Notes: generated from the sequence alone by a model not told the origin. Positions 1 through 5,862 are shown, counted from the stretch's first letter. The stretch: DNA of 7,911 bases from Acidobacteriota bacterium (GCA_003222835.1 QHXE01000791.1:1-7911); one strand, 5' to 3'. A program made the numbers and translations.

Positions 1-1019
1 CGCCGGAAAGCCCGGAATGGTTTCAAGGAACCGCGGACGCTGTGCGCCAGGTGCTGCCGCACATACGCGACTGGCGCATCGACACGTTGTTGATTCTCTC
101 CGGCGATCATCTCTATCGCATGGACTATCGCAAGTTTCTCACACGGCATTACGAAACGGACGCCGACATTACCATCTCGGTAATTCCCATTCCGCCTGAC
201 TCAGCCAGCGAATTTGGTTTGCTCAAAGCTGACAGCACCGGACGTATCATCGAGTTTCGCGAAAAGCCAAAGGGCGAAGTGCTCGAATCGATGCGCGTCG
301 ATACGACTTCACTTGGTTTGAGTGAAGATGAAGCGCGTGCGCGCCCTTACCTCGCGTCGATGGGAATCTACGTTTTCAAGTACGATCGGCTGGAAGAAGT
401 GCTCAAGGAAGATACGTCGCGCCTGGATTTCGGAAAGGAAGTAATTCCGGGAAGCATTCACAAATACAACGTGCAAGCTTATCTCTTCAATGGCTACTGG
501 GAAGACATCGGAACTATCGCCGCTTTTTATAAGGCCAATCTCGACATGACTTCGGCGATTCCGCCCTTCAATTTGTTTGACGCCGAAGCGCCACTGTTCA
601 CACGGGCCCGTTATCTCCCGCCCTCGAAGATCAACAACTGTGAGATTCGCGATTCGATCGTCAGCGACGGCTGCATCATCAACGGAGCAAAGATCAATCG
701 TTCGCTAATTGGCCTGCGCAGCCGCATTGGCGAGAGCACACATATAGACGCGGCGTATATCATGGGCGCCGATTACTATCAGACTCTGGAAGACATGTTG
801 GGTGACACGCAGGCGAACCGGCCGCGCCTCGGCATCGGCGAAGGCTCAATCATCCGCCGCGCGATTATCGACAAGAACGCTCGTATCGGAGCGAATGTGC
901 ACTTATTGAACGAAGCGGGAGTTGAGAACGCGGATGGGCCTGATGCGAGTTACTACATACGCGATCGGATTATTATCGTGCCGAAGAATGGATTGATTCT
1001 GGACGGCACAGTTGTCTAA
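1..1019 (+). CDS. glgC: Glucose-1-phosphate adenylyltransferase (ADP-glucose pyrophosphorylase), 5'-truncated by the window
   Basis: Makes ADP-glucose from glucose-1-phosphate and ATP, the committed step of bacterial glycogen synthesis in the cytoplasm. The reading frame is open from base 3 and gives 338 residues before TAA at 1017-1019. It begins in WFQGTADAV, a nucleotide-binding motif of the family, then SGDHLYRMDY (the Asp equivalent to the catalytic Asp), FREKPKG (the Lys that binds sugar phosphate), YLASMGIYVF and YWEDIGTIAAFY. The last ~120 residues are the left-handed beta-helix with hexapeptide-like isoleucine repeats, ending in YYIRDRIIIVPKNGLI. The plant/cyanobacterial type is about 430 residues, so roughly 90 N-terminal residues, including the GGxGTRLxPLT pyrophosphorylase loop, lie upstream of the window. 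The internal GTG at 42 is not the start, because conserved residues precede it. No frame damage is seen. The next gene converges on it with only 20 bp between stops, and I see no clear terminator hairpin there. Confidence 0.95.
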   Translation, partial: PESPEWFQGTADAVRQVLPHIRDWRIDTLLILSGDHLYRMDYRKFLTRHYETDADITISVIPIPPDSASEFGLLKADSTGRIIEFREKPKGEVLESMRVDTTSLGLSEDEARARPYLASMGIYVFKYDRLEEVLKEDTSRLDFGKEVIPGSIHKYNVQAYLFNGYWEDIGTIAAFYKANLDMTSAIPPFNLFDAEAPLFTRARYLPPSKINNCEIRDSIVSDGCIINGAKINRSLIGLRSRIGESTHIDAAYIMGADYYQTLEDMLGDTQANRPRLGIGEGSIIRRAIIDKNARIGANVHLLNEAGVENADGPDASYYIRDRIIIVPKNGLILDGTVV

Positions 1020-1039
1020 CGAGACTTCACTTCGCGCCG

Positions 1040-1582
1040 CTAAAAGGTCCCGCCAAGATCTTTCTTCAACACTGGGGGCTTCGGTTGTTGGGTGTTTCCT
1101 CCCTGGGCCGTCGCGTTAGCCCCGGGTTGGAAAACATAGCTGTCGCGCGTGCGCACAACCAACTCAGGACGATTCACGCGGACTTTGATGTTGCGACGCT
1201 CTCCCGCTTGCGGAGTCTTCTTTGGGTAGTAGCCGAGACTGTATTGACGACGAAGTTCTTCCGCGACCTGCTGGAAAGCCACGCTGAGGTTCTCGTTCTC
1301 AGGTTTATAAAGACGCGCCCCGGTGACGCGGGCGAGATCGTTCAGATAACGATCGGCGCGTTCATATTCTTCGCGGCTATTTCCGACGCCTCCGGGATAG
1401 CCTCCACCTCCGCCACGCCTGCCGCCGCCGCCTGGATAGCCGCCACCGTTGCCGCCACCGCCGAAGATTCCACCCAGGATATCGCCGAGAACACTGCCGC
1501 TTGAACGGCCGCCGCCCGGGTATCCACCACCGCCTCCGGGATAACCTCCACCACCTTGAGAACCTCCACCACCCTGAGAGCC
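1040..1582 (-). pseudogene. C-terminal part of the frameshifted VWFA-related protein (Gly-rich linker plus conserved tail)
   Basis: Continues the VWA gene in the -1 frame. It is open for 180 residues from the G tract to TAG at 1040-1042 and has no convincing start of its own; the GTG at 1280-1282 lies inside the conserved part. It reads first as a Gly-rich linker with GGGGSQGGGGYP- and GYPGGGG-type units, interrupted by RSSGSVLGDILGGIFGG. It then gives NSREEYERADRYLNDLARVT, GARLYKPEN and AFQQVAEELRRQYSLGYYPK, the usual end of VWFA-related acidobacterial proteins (the RxQYxxGYYP segment), followed by a beta-rich RNIKVRVNRPELVVRTRDSY stretch. The match of this tail to the family, and the exact join to MLG in the upstream frame, show that the two parts are one gene. 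Codon choice stays coding-like throughout, so the break looks recent or technical. Confidence 0.82.
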
Positions 1583-2430
1583 CCCAACATGTCGCTATAG
1601 GTATCGAATTCAATCGGATAAATTAGCGCATCCATCTCCTCGGCCTCGCTCACCGTACTTTCATAAGTTTGACGCTTGCTGGTCGTGTCGACACCGTCGG
1701 TGAAAAGTACGATCGCTTTGCGACCTTCGATGCTATTCATTTTGTTCATCACCTGATCGACGGCATCATAAAGGCGTGTGCCCGAGCCAGGGCCCACGCG
1801 GTCAATCGCGCCGCGAATCGCATAACGATCGGTCGTAGGATCGGGCGTTAAAAACCGAATCTTGTCGTCGAATGAAACGATCATCACTTTATCGTCGCTC
1901 CGAAGGTGGTCCACGAAAGTTATGGCTGCGTCCTGGATTTCCTGTAGTCTCTCCCTAACAGAACCGCTGGTGTCGATCACGAGCGCGACGGTGAACGGTT
2001 TTTCTGTTGAGGCAAAATACGCAACTTGCTGTTCGATGCCGTCTTCCCAAATGCGAAAATCTCCCTTGCCCAAGTTGGGAATGTATTTGCCGTCACGATC
2101 CATCACGCTGACAGGAATGCTGACCAGCGTTGTATCGACGCGCACCACATCGCCGGCGCCGACCTCTTGCGGACCGGCGTCCTTCGCTTCCGTCGTCGAA
2201 GGTTTCTGCTCATTCGGATTGCGGTTCGCGCCTCCGAGCACCGGCGGCCGTGAGGGTCGCGCAGTTTGCGAAGAGTCATCGGATGGTTGCTGGGGTTGTG
2301 TTTGGTCTTCCGACCGCGCCGGCGCCGGCGGTGTCTGTCCCACTCGCCGCGGGCGTGACTGCGCATTAACGGCTTGATTTGCGCACGCTGCGAATGAATA
2401 CAGCAAGGCGAGAACGATAATTTTTTTCAT
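1342..2430 (-). CDS. Secreted VWFA-related protein, N-terminal and VWA part of a frameshifted gene
   Basis: Secreted von Willebrand factor type A protein of the VWFA-related family frequent in Acidobacteriota; the ligand is unknown. Start ATG at 2428-2430 is chosen over upstream in-frame starts because GGGAG lies 8 nt before it and a signal peptide follows at once (MKKIIVLALLYSFAAC..., probable cleavage after VNA, residue 23). Residues 24-95 are a Pro/Gln/Ser-rich linker. A short domain follows (VDTTLVSIPVSVMDRDGKY...), then the VWA domain at about 147-275. The MIDAS metal site is complete: D153-T-S155-G-S157, T218 and D245 (FTDGVDT). Family-like coding ends at about residue 283 (DTYSDMLG). 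Beyond that, the frame runs through an Ala/Val/Glu-rich tail to the stop at 1342. That tail is the out-of-frame reading of a glycine-rich linker, so the true C-terminus is in the adjoining frame (1040-1582). One extra G at 1581-1585 would give a 463-residue protein. Either a pseudogene or a sequence error. Confidence 0.85.
   Translation of the reverse strand: MKKIIVLALLYSFAACANQAVNAQSRPRRVGQTPPAPARSEDQTQPQQPSDDSSQTARPSRPPVLGGANRNPNEQKPSTTEAKDAGPQEVGAGDVVRVDTTLVSIPVSVMDRDGKYIPNLGKGDFRIWEDGIEQQVAYFASTEKPFTVALVIDTSGSVRERLQEIQDAAITFVDHLRSDDKVMIVSFDDKIRFLTPDPTTDRYAIRGAIDRVGPGSGTRLYDAVDQVMNKMNSIEGRKAIVLFTDGVDTTSKRQTYESTVSEAEEMDALIYPIEFDTYSDMLGALRVVEVLKVVEVIPEAVVDTRAAAVQAAVFSAISWVESSAVAATVAAIQAAAAGVAEVEAIPEASEIAAKNMNAPIVI
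1382..1584 (-). repeat. Low-complexity GGN repeat encoding the Gly-rich linker of the VWA protein
   Basis: About 200 bp dominated by GGT, GGC and GGA codons with recurring GGT TAT CCC GGA GGC-like units (Gly-Tyr-Pro-Gly-Gly). The near-identical short units make it prone to replication slippage and to assembly or sequencing error, and the gene's frameshift lies exactly at its 5' edge. In the other two frames the same repeat gives artefactual Ala/Val/Glu-rich and Arg/Trp-rich readings. Confidence 0.75.
1581..1585 (-). other. Frameshift site: five-G run in the VWA gene
   Basis: On the minus strand the sequence reads ATG TTG GGG GCT CTC in the upstream frame. With six G it would read ATG TTG GGG GGC TCT CAG, joining the VWA domain straight into the Gly-rich linker. 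A -1 ribosomal slip on GGG would have the same effect. However, the codon pair TTG GGG is not a canonical X XXY YYZ slippery heptamer and no obvious stimulatory stem-loop was identified, so a one-base loss or a homopolymer sequencing error is more likely than programmed frameshifting. Confidence 0.8.
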
Positions 2431-2438
2431 GGCGTGAA

Positions 2439-2443
2439 CTCCC
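2439..2443 (-). promoter_or_regulatory. Ribosome binding site of the VWA gene
   Basis: GGGAG on the minus strand, 8 nt before ATG 2428-2430. It decides the start in favour of the methionine that begins the signal peptide, rather than in-frame upstream starts up to 2502. Confidence 0.55.
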
Positions 2444-2541
2444 ATCGAGGAGGCTGAAAATCTCACCGCAGGTGACCCGACCGGGCGCCCGCATGGCGTC
2501 ACTTTGATGCAAACAAACTAAAAGGGATGGCTCATGTCGCA

Positions 2542-2558
2542 GCAAGTTAGTAACTTGC
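2542..2558. repeat. 17-bp perfect palindrome (8-bp arms, 1-bp centre)
   Basis: GCAAGTTA and TAACTTGC flank a single G at 2550. The one-base centre makes it a poor RNA hairpin but a reasonable binding site for a dimeric DNA-binding protein. It lies about 112 bp upstream of the VWA start codon. Its function is not known; chance cannot be excluded. Confidence 0.4.
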
Positions 2559-2761
2559 CGACCTTAGAATGCCACGTAGTTACGCAAGATCGCAGCATGC
2601 GCCACCGTTTGTTGGGGAGACCTGGGGAGAGAAATCCGATTTGGCGAACTGAAGATAACACCAGCATCTCCTGATAAGCAAGAGAACCGCTCGCCTTTAG
2701 GCCCAGCGTAGGGCACACACAAAGCAAACTCTTCGTTCAAGATGAACAGAAACGCACCCGA

Positions 2762-2787
2762 TTTTGGCCAAGGCGATAGGGCCAAAA
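2762..2787. repeat. Inverted repeat upstream of hicB (8-bp arms, 10-bp loop)
   Basis: TTTTGGCC (2762-2769) and GGCCAAAA (2780-2787) are perfect inverted arms about 46 bp before the hicB start. The position suits an operator. With A/T runs on both sides of a short GC core it also resembles a weak bidirectional terminator, although no converging transcripts are expected here. Confidence 0.4.
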
Positions 2788-2832
2788 AGTTCTCACTCAT
2801 TTGCTCTGGTCAAACTTAGCGGCGTAAGATGA

Positions 2833-3096
2833 ATGGCCATGAAGAGCTTCAAAGATATTGACGCTTATATTGATGCGGCGATTTCAAATGCTCGATACGA
2901 GGAGATCGAAGAAGGGAAGACAGTGTACGCGGAGATACCGGGATTTTCCGGCGTTTGGGCGTCAGGATCAACGCGCGAAGAAACGGCCGCCGAATTGAGG
3001 CAAGTATTGCAAGGCTGGATAGATCTTCAATTGGAGCGCAACCAGGCTTTGCCGGAGATTAATGGAATCCGGCCACCCCAGGTTTCATTTGCCTAA
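2833..3096 (+). CDS. HicB-family antitoxin-like protein
   Basis: Eighty-seven residues with the HicB (former UPF0150) partial RNase-H-like fold. In order: a helical start (FKDIDAYIDAAISNARYEEI), the strand and turn YAEIPGFSGVWASGST with the typical E/I-PG-F-x-G-VxA core, then the helix REETAAELRQVLQGWIDLQL and the tail LPEINGI. Family members bind and block the mRNA interferase HicA. The protein ends soon after the fold, so no ribbon-helix-helix or helix-turn-helix DNA-binding domain is visible and autoregulation by this protein alone is doubtful. Start ATG 2833 or in-frame ATG 2839 (MKSFKDID) are both possible; neither has a strong ribosome binding site, and the second fits family N-termini well. 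The partner-like hicA lies downstream on the opposite strand and overlaps its last 12 bases, instead of being in the same operon. Confidence 0.82.
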   Translation: MAMKSFKDIDAYIDAAISNARYEEIEEGKTVYAEIPGFSGVWASGSTREETAAELRQVLQGWIDLQLERNQALPEINGIRPPQVSFA

Positions 3097-3315
3097 GCGA
3101 GCCTGCAACCAATCCTTTCTGGAAATGCCCGCCTGGCGCAGGATTCGAATCAGCAAGTCAATCGAAATATCCTCGCCGTGAGGATTCGCAATTTTGAGAG
3201 GCGGTCGTCCTTCCTTGATCATGAATGGATGGTCACTTCGATAGATTGGTCCCTCCCAGCCAAGGCGATGCAGAGCCTTGATAAGTTCAGGCAGGGATAT
3301 GGGAGTTAACCGCAT
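3085..3315 (-). CDS. HicA-family mRNA interferase toxin-like protein
   Basis: Seventy-six residues, the normal size for HicA (YcfA-like), a small double-stranded-RNA-binding-fold ribonuclease that cleaves mRNA. Visible features are the start MRLTPISLPELIKALHRLGW, the strand and loop with the candidate catalytic H29 in SDHPFMIKEGRPPLKI, NPHGEDISIDLLIRILRQAG, and the ending ISRKDWL. All are typical and the catalytic His is kept, so it looks functional. Its ATG (3313-3315) directly follows the TGA of the peptidase frame (3316-3318) with no gap; a GAAG in the upstream codons may serve as ribosome binding site. It may therefore be cotranscribed and translationally coupled with the peptidase gene. 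The stop at 3085-3087 lies inside the 3' end of the convergent hicB. Confidence 0.87.
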   Translation of the reverse strand: MRLTPISLPELIKALHRLGWEGPIYRSDHPFMIKEGRPPLKIANPHGEDISIDLLIRILRQAGISRKDWLQARLGK

Positions 3316-4122
3316 TCACTTCATTTCGCTAGTTTCATTAATCGCATTCCAGATGAATGGGAACGTTCCCCAGCTTTGGCCGCGATGCTGCGGTCGAAAA
3401 GCGAAGAGCACGGTGTGGCCTTTGCCCATTGAAACTTCGGAGAGCGCGATGCGATCCTTAATCTTGTCTTCGCCCAACAGCCAGCCGGAGCGGAGCACGT
3501 TATCTTTCGCATACCGGGCGATGATGTGAACGCGATCTTTGTCGGTCGTTTCAAACGCAGAACTGTTGATGAAGTAGGCGTCGGTCTCCTTCGACATCGT
3601 GCGCGCGATTGGGCTCGCGGTGTCTACATCGATTCGCAGGATCGAGCCGGGGCAATAGAACTCAGATGACCGCAGTCCTTCGAGCACGTTTCGCAATGGC
3701 AGCTTCCATTGCTTGATCAATTGGCCGCAAGATCCATCGAAACAAATAAGCGTGCCGCCGTCTTCGACAAAGCGGGCAAGGTTCTTAAGCCCTTCGCCGG
3801 CAATTCCGCTCGGCTCAGCTTGAGCGGTGGCCGGCGCATCAGGAGAACCGAAGCCACGGTCGGAAGGCAGAACGATCGCGTCGAAACGCCCGCGCAGGTT
3901 TCCTTCACTCAGTCCCGGATCGCGCAACGTTTCATAAGGCACATTGAAAGTGTCGAAGACGTAACGTGTCCAGCCTTCGTCCATGTTGCCGGCGCGGGTG
4001 TTCTGATAAATCGCCACGCGAATGCCTGGTTTGACTGGATTCGGGATTGGTGATTTGTCGCTGGTCCACAACGGCAAACTAAGATCACGACGCACATCGT
4101 TTTCGCTTTCGGCAACGTCCAT
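3316..4122 (-). CDS. C-terminal domain of the broken M14 metallopeptidase (amidotransferase-like)
   Basis: This frame continues the peptidase encoded at 3909-5843 and is best seen as its C-terminal third, not as a separate gene. The ATG at 4120-4122 has no upstream ribosome binding site and lies inside the peptidase coding region. Family-like sequence starts at about AESENDVRRDLSLPLW. Then comes a class-I-glutamine-amidotransferase-like Rossmann domain: GIRVAIYQNTRAGNMDEGWT, RYVFDTFNVPYETL, GNLRGRFDAIVLPSD, then FVEDGGTLICFDGSCGQLI, and near the end GKGHTVLFAFRPQHRGQSWG and TFPFIWNAI. Large secreted M14 peptidases of Acidobacteriota and Bacteroidota carry this module after the catalytic domain. 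Its role is unknown; it should not be assumed to be an active amidotransferase. The stop at 3316-3318 abuts the hicA start. Translation from 4122 gives 268 residues if it occurs at all. Confidence 0.8.
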   Translation of the reverse strand: MDVAESENDVRRDLSLPLWTSDKSPIPNPVKPGIRVAIYQNTRAGNMDEGWTRYVFDTFNVPYETLRDPGLSEGNLRGRFDAIVLPSDRGFGSPDAPATAQAEPSGIAGEGLKNLARFVEDGGTLICFDGSCGQLIKQWKLPLRNVLEGLRSSEFYCPGSILRIDVDTASPIARTMSKETDAYFINSSAFETTDKDRVHIIARYAKDNVLRSGWLLGEDKIKDRIALSEVSMGKGHTVLFAFRPQHRGQSWGTFPFIWNAINETSEMK

Positions 4123-5843
4123 CCGGCTACGTCGTATGGTCGCTCGGCTTCGCCAGTGGCAGTGATGCGATTGGGATAGACTTGTGGTTCGAAGAGTGCG
4201 AGCACGTTCTGGCGATAAGGCTGATTAAGAAAGATGATATAGCTGCCTGCTGGTTGCTCGTACCAGCCTTGGCCAGTCGACTGAACAAGAATCGCTAGCC
4301 TCGCTGCAGCGTTCCGTTCACCAGATCCAGGAACGGTCCTCAAGATCTGTTGACCAGTAATGGCATGTAATTCGTGATCGAGTCGATAGACCTCCACACC
4401 CTGCTCAACTAGTGCACCGATCATCTTTGCGACATTTTCGTCGCGGCCCTGGCCGGCAGGAATCAAGTAAGCAACGGGTTCGCCTTCAGCGGAGACGGCT
4501 GAGAGATTCGCTTTCCCAAGCTCAAAGAAATTGCGCAGATAATCTGCCCGATAGTTCCCTGCCAGCGACAGCACCGAATGGCAGGCGATCAACTCCATCT
4601 GCATGATGTCGTGCGGATGCCAGGTGCCGCCTGGCCAGGGATCGGGAAAGTTGGTTGTGATCTCCATCGCGCTGCGCATGCCTCGCGTGCTCGATCGCGC
4701 AAGTTGTTCGCGTGTGACGTTGCTCGGCGTCATCAGCCGCGCGCTCGATGCCTCAGTGAGAATTCCGATTGAATTATGAAAGTACGGCGCGGTGCGAAAT
4801 CCGCCATGCCACCAGGTGTCGTAAAGCGCGTTGGTCAGAATTCCCTTGAAACCTGCGGCGGTCACGTCGGCGGCCATCTTATGGCCGATCAGTCCGACCT
4901 GTCTCAGCAATAATGGCGCGATGTGCGGGTTAGGCGGATCGAAAAAGGGCGGCACGAAAAATCGCGAACCGTTCGAGCCCTGCTGATGAATATCGTAAAC
5001 AACTTCGGGAAACCATTCCTTCCAGAGCAGACGCGTGACGGCCTTTGTCTCCTTCAGATCGAGCATGAACCAATCGCGATTGTCATCGTGACCGGCATAG
5101 TGATGATAGAGTTCGGGTGGGTCGCGGCCTTCTGCTTGACTGCCCAGCGTCTTGCGATACCAGTTGGCCACGATGTCGACGCCGTCAGGATTCGGCGAAG
5201 GAATCAGTATCAGAATCGTGTTGTGCAGGATGGATAGCGTGTCGGGATCGTTCGCGCTTGCCAGTTTGTGAGCGAGCACCATCGACATTTGCGCAGCGAT
5301 GATCTCAGTCGAATGGATCGAACAAGAAATAACGACTACGGTCCTGCCATCGCGCACAAGTTGATCGCGCTCGGCTTCGCTTTGGACTTTGCGAGGATCA
5401 GCTAAACGCGCCTGAATAGCTTTATACTTTTCGAGGCTTCGGATATTCTCAGGCGCGCTGATGAAGGCCGCGATCATCGTCCGCCCCAGCGTCGAGGTGC
5501 CGATGGTTTGGACTTGAACGCGGTCGCTGGCTTTGTCGAGTCGCGCAAAGTAATCACTAATCTGTTTCCAATCGGCAATCGTGCGATCGTCGCCGGGATT
5601 AAAGCCGAGCACTGAGCGCGGTGACGGGATTGTTCTAGTGGTTGATTCACGTTTGGGTTGAGCGTAAACCGCGGATATCAGAACCACGAGAATGAAAACA
5701 GTGCAGAGAAATAGGTTACAGAACCGCGAGCGGTAGCGACCGGATCCCGGAGGCGACTCGCAAACATATCGGGACGAATCCTGGTAAATTCCAGGAGCTT
5801 GGTAGGAGCCGGTCGCTACCGCTCGCGGTTCTGAAACGTGCAT
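3909..5843 (-). CDS. M14-family zinc carboxypeptidase, secreted; N-terminal and catalytic part of a frameshifted gene
   Basis: Secreted metallocarboxypeptidase-like enzyme. After a hydrophobic signal segment (residues ~43-59, LFLCTVFILVVLISAVYAQ, likely cleavage before Q62) the catalytic domain shows the zinc ligands H177 and E180 (HSTE) and H286 (DIHQQG), the substrate-binding N255-R256 (HDDNRDWFM), and the catalytic Glu candidate E364 (ILTEASSARL). NPDGVDIVANWYRKT and FFVPPFFDPPNP are also family signatures. The match continues to residue 578 (PYDVAGWTLP). The next 66 residues are out-of-frame, and the proper continuation is in the frame of 3316-4122; the whole would be about 842 residues, near the usual size. 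ATG 5841-5843 has GAGGT 8 nt upstream and no later in-frame ATG precedes the signal segment. Residues 4-42 are encoded by a REPIN-like inverted repeat, giving an unusual N-terminal extension before the signal core. Starts near the divergent plsC. Confidence 0.88.
   Translation of the reverse strand: MHVSEPRAVATGSYQAPGIYQDSSRYVCESPPGSGRYRSRFCNLFLCTVFILVVLISAVYAQPKRESTTRTIPSPRSVLGFNPGDDRTIADWKQISDYFARLDKASDRVQVQTIGTSTLGRTMIAAFISAPENIRSLEKYKAIQARLADPRKVQSEAERDQLVRDGRTVVVISCSIHSTEIIAAQMSMVLAHKLASANDPDTLSILHNTILILIPSPNPDGVDIVANWYRKTLGSQAEGRDPPELYHHYAGHDDNRDWFMLDLKETKAVTRLLWKEWFPEVVYDIHQQGSNGSRFFVPPFFDPPNPHIAPLLLRQVGLIGHKMAADVTAAGFKGILTNALYDTWWHGGFRTAPYFHNSIGILTEASSARLMTPSNVTREQLARSSTRGMRSAMEITTNFPDPWPGGTWHPHDIMQMELIACHSVLSLAGNYRADYLRNFFELGKANLSAVSAEGEPVAYLIPAGQGRDENVAKMIGALVEQGVEVYRLDHELHAITGQQILRTVPGSGERNAAARLAILVQSTGQGWYEQPAGSYIIFLNQPYRQNVLALFEPQVYPNRITATGEAERPYDVAGWTLPKAKTMCVVILVCRCGPATNHQSRIQSNQAFAWRFIRTPAPATWTKAGHVTSSTLSMCLMKRCAIRD
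4110..4116 (-). other. Frame junction in the M14 peptidase gene
   Basis: Upstream of here the catalytic frame reads ...AGWTLP; downstream the -1 frame reads VAESENDVRRDL. The 7 bases GTTGCCG read sensibly in both frames (as -L-P and as V-A-). From memory, homologues have a segment like LPLxMGV just after GWTLP that is absent here. This suggests a short deletion of 3n+1 bases, perhaps between two GTTGCCG-like copies, rather than a simple one-base loss. The net effect is a -1 frame change. Confidence 0.6.
5719..5833. repeat. REPIN-like element: perfect 25-bp inverted repeat with structured 65-bp centre
   Basis: Left arm 5719-5743 is the exact reverse complement of right arm 5809-5833. The core is ACCGCGAGCGGTAGCGACCGG on the left arm (21 bases shortened in reading to CCGCGAGCGGTAGCGACCGG). 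The right side, read from 5802, is GTAG followed by GAGCcGGT-CGCT-ACC-GCTC, an imperfect hairpin with one bulged C. A GTAG tetranucleotide before an imperfect palindrome is the layout described for REP sequences tied to RAYT (TnpA_REP) transposases, and two inverted REPs with a short spacer form a REPIN. The centre holds TCCTGG-TAAATT-CCAGGA (5779-5796) and TCCCG / CGGGA (5745-5749 / 5770-5774). No transposase and no second copy are in the window, so its repetitive nature is inferred. It is fully open in the peptidase frame. Confidence 0.72.
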
Positions 5844-5851
5844 TCTGAATT

Positions 5852-5856
5852 ACCTC
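5852..5856 (-). promoter_or_regulatory. Ribosome binding site of the M14 peptidase gene
   Basis: GAGGT on the minus strand, 8 nt before ATG 5841-5843. It lies just outside the inverted-repeat element, so both the ribosome binding site and the start codon appear to predate the element. This supports translation through the repeat. Confidence 0.6.
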
Positions 5857-5862
5857 GCAGTG

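Larger units (their letters stand above)
2431..2832. other. Intergenic region without a convincing gene, between the VWA gene and hicB
   Basis: About 400 bp between divergently transcribed genes, so it should hold both promoters. Open frames of 69 and 78 codons (-) and 46 codons (+, 2534-2674) exist, but they lack a good ribosome binding site or recognisable motifs. Two inverted repeats are visible: GCAAGTTA-G-TAACTTGC at 2542-2558, and TTTTGGCC / GGCCAAAA at 2762-2769 / 2780-2787. No convincing -35/-10 pair is seen for hicB; TAAGAT at 2825-2830 is too close to the start to be trusted as a -10. Confidence 0.6.

Noticed and set aside
1020..1039. Shared terminator between the convergent glgC and VWA genes
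   Set aside because: Only 20 bp separate the stops and I could not find a clear GC-rich stem followed by a T run.
1085..1504. Plus-strand open frame of 139 codons opposite the VWA gene's C-terminal part
   Set aside because: It is the antisense reading of the Gly-rich repeat and conserved tail; its Ala/Thr-rich composition comes from the GGN codons of the other strand.
1581..1585. Programmed -1 ribosomal frameshifting in the VWA gene
   Set aside because: The codon pair TTG GGG does not form a canonical slippery heptamer, and other genes in the window show frame damage too, so mutation or sequence error is simpler.
2534..2674. Plus-strand open frame of 46 codons starting at 2534
   Set aside because: An AAAGGG lies upstream, but the length, lack of any family signature and overlap with the palindrome at 2542-2558 make it no better than chance.
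2564..2800. Minus-strand open frame of 78 codons (and another at 2518-2727) in the VWA/hicB gap
   Set aside because: No recognisable motif, weak or no ribosome binding site, the two overlap each other in different frames, and one crosses both inverted repeats. Kept as non-coding unless homologues exist.
3316..4122. A separate small gene for an amidotransferase-like protein
   Set aside because: Its N-terminus lies inside the peptidase coding region without a ribosome binding site, and the domain is a known C-terminal module of such M14 peptidases; it is the frameshifted remainder of that gene.
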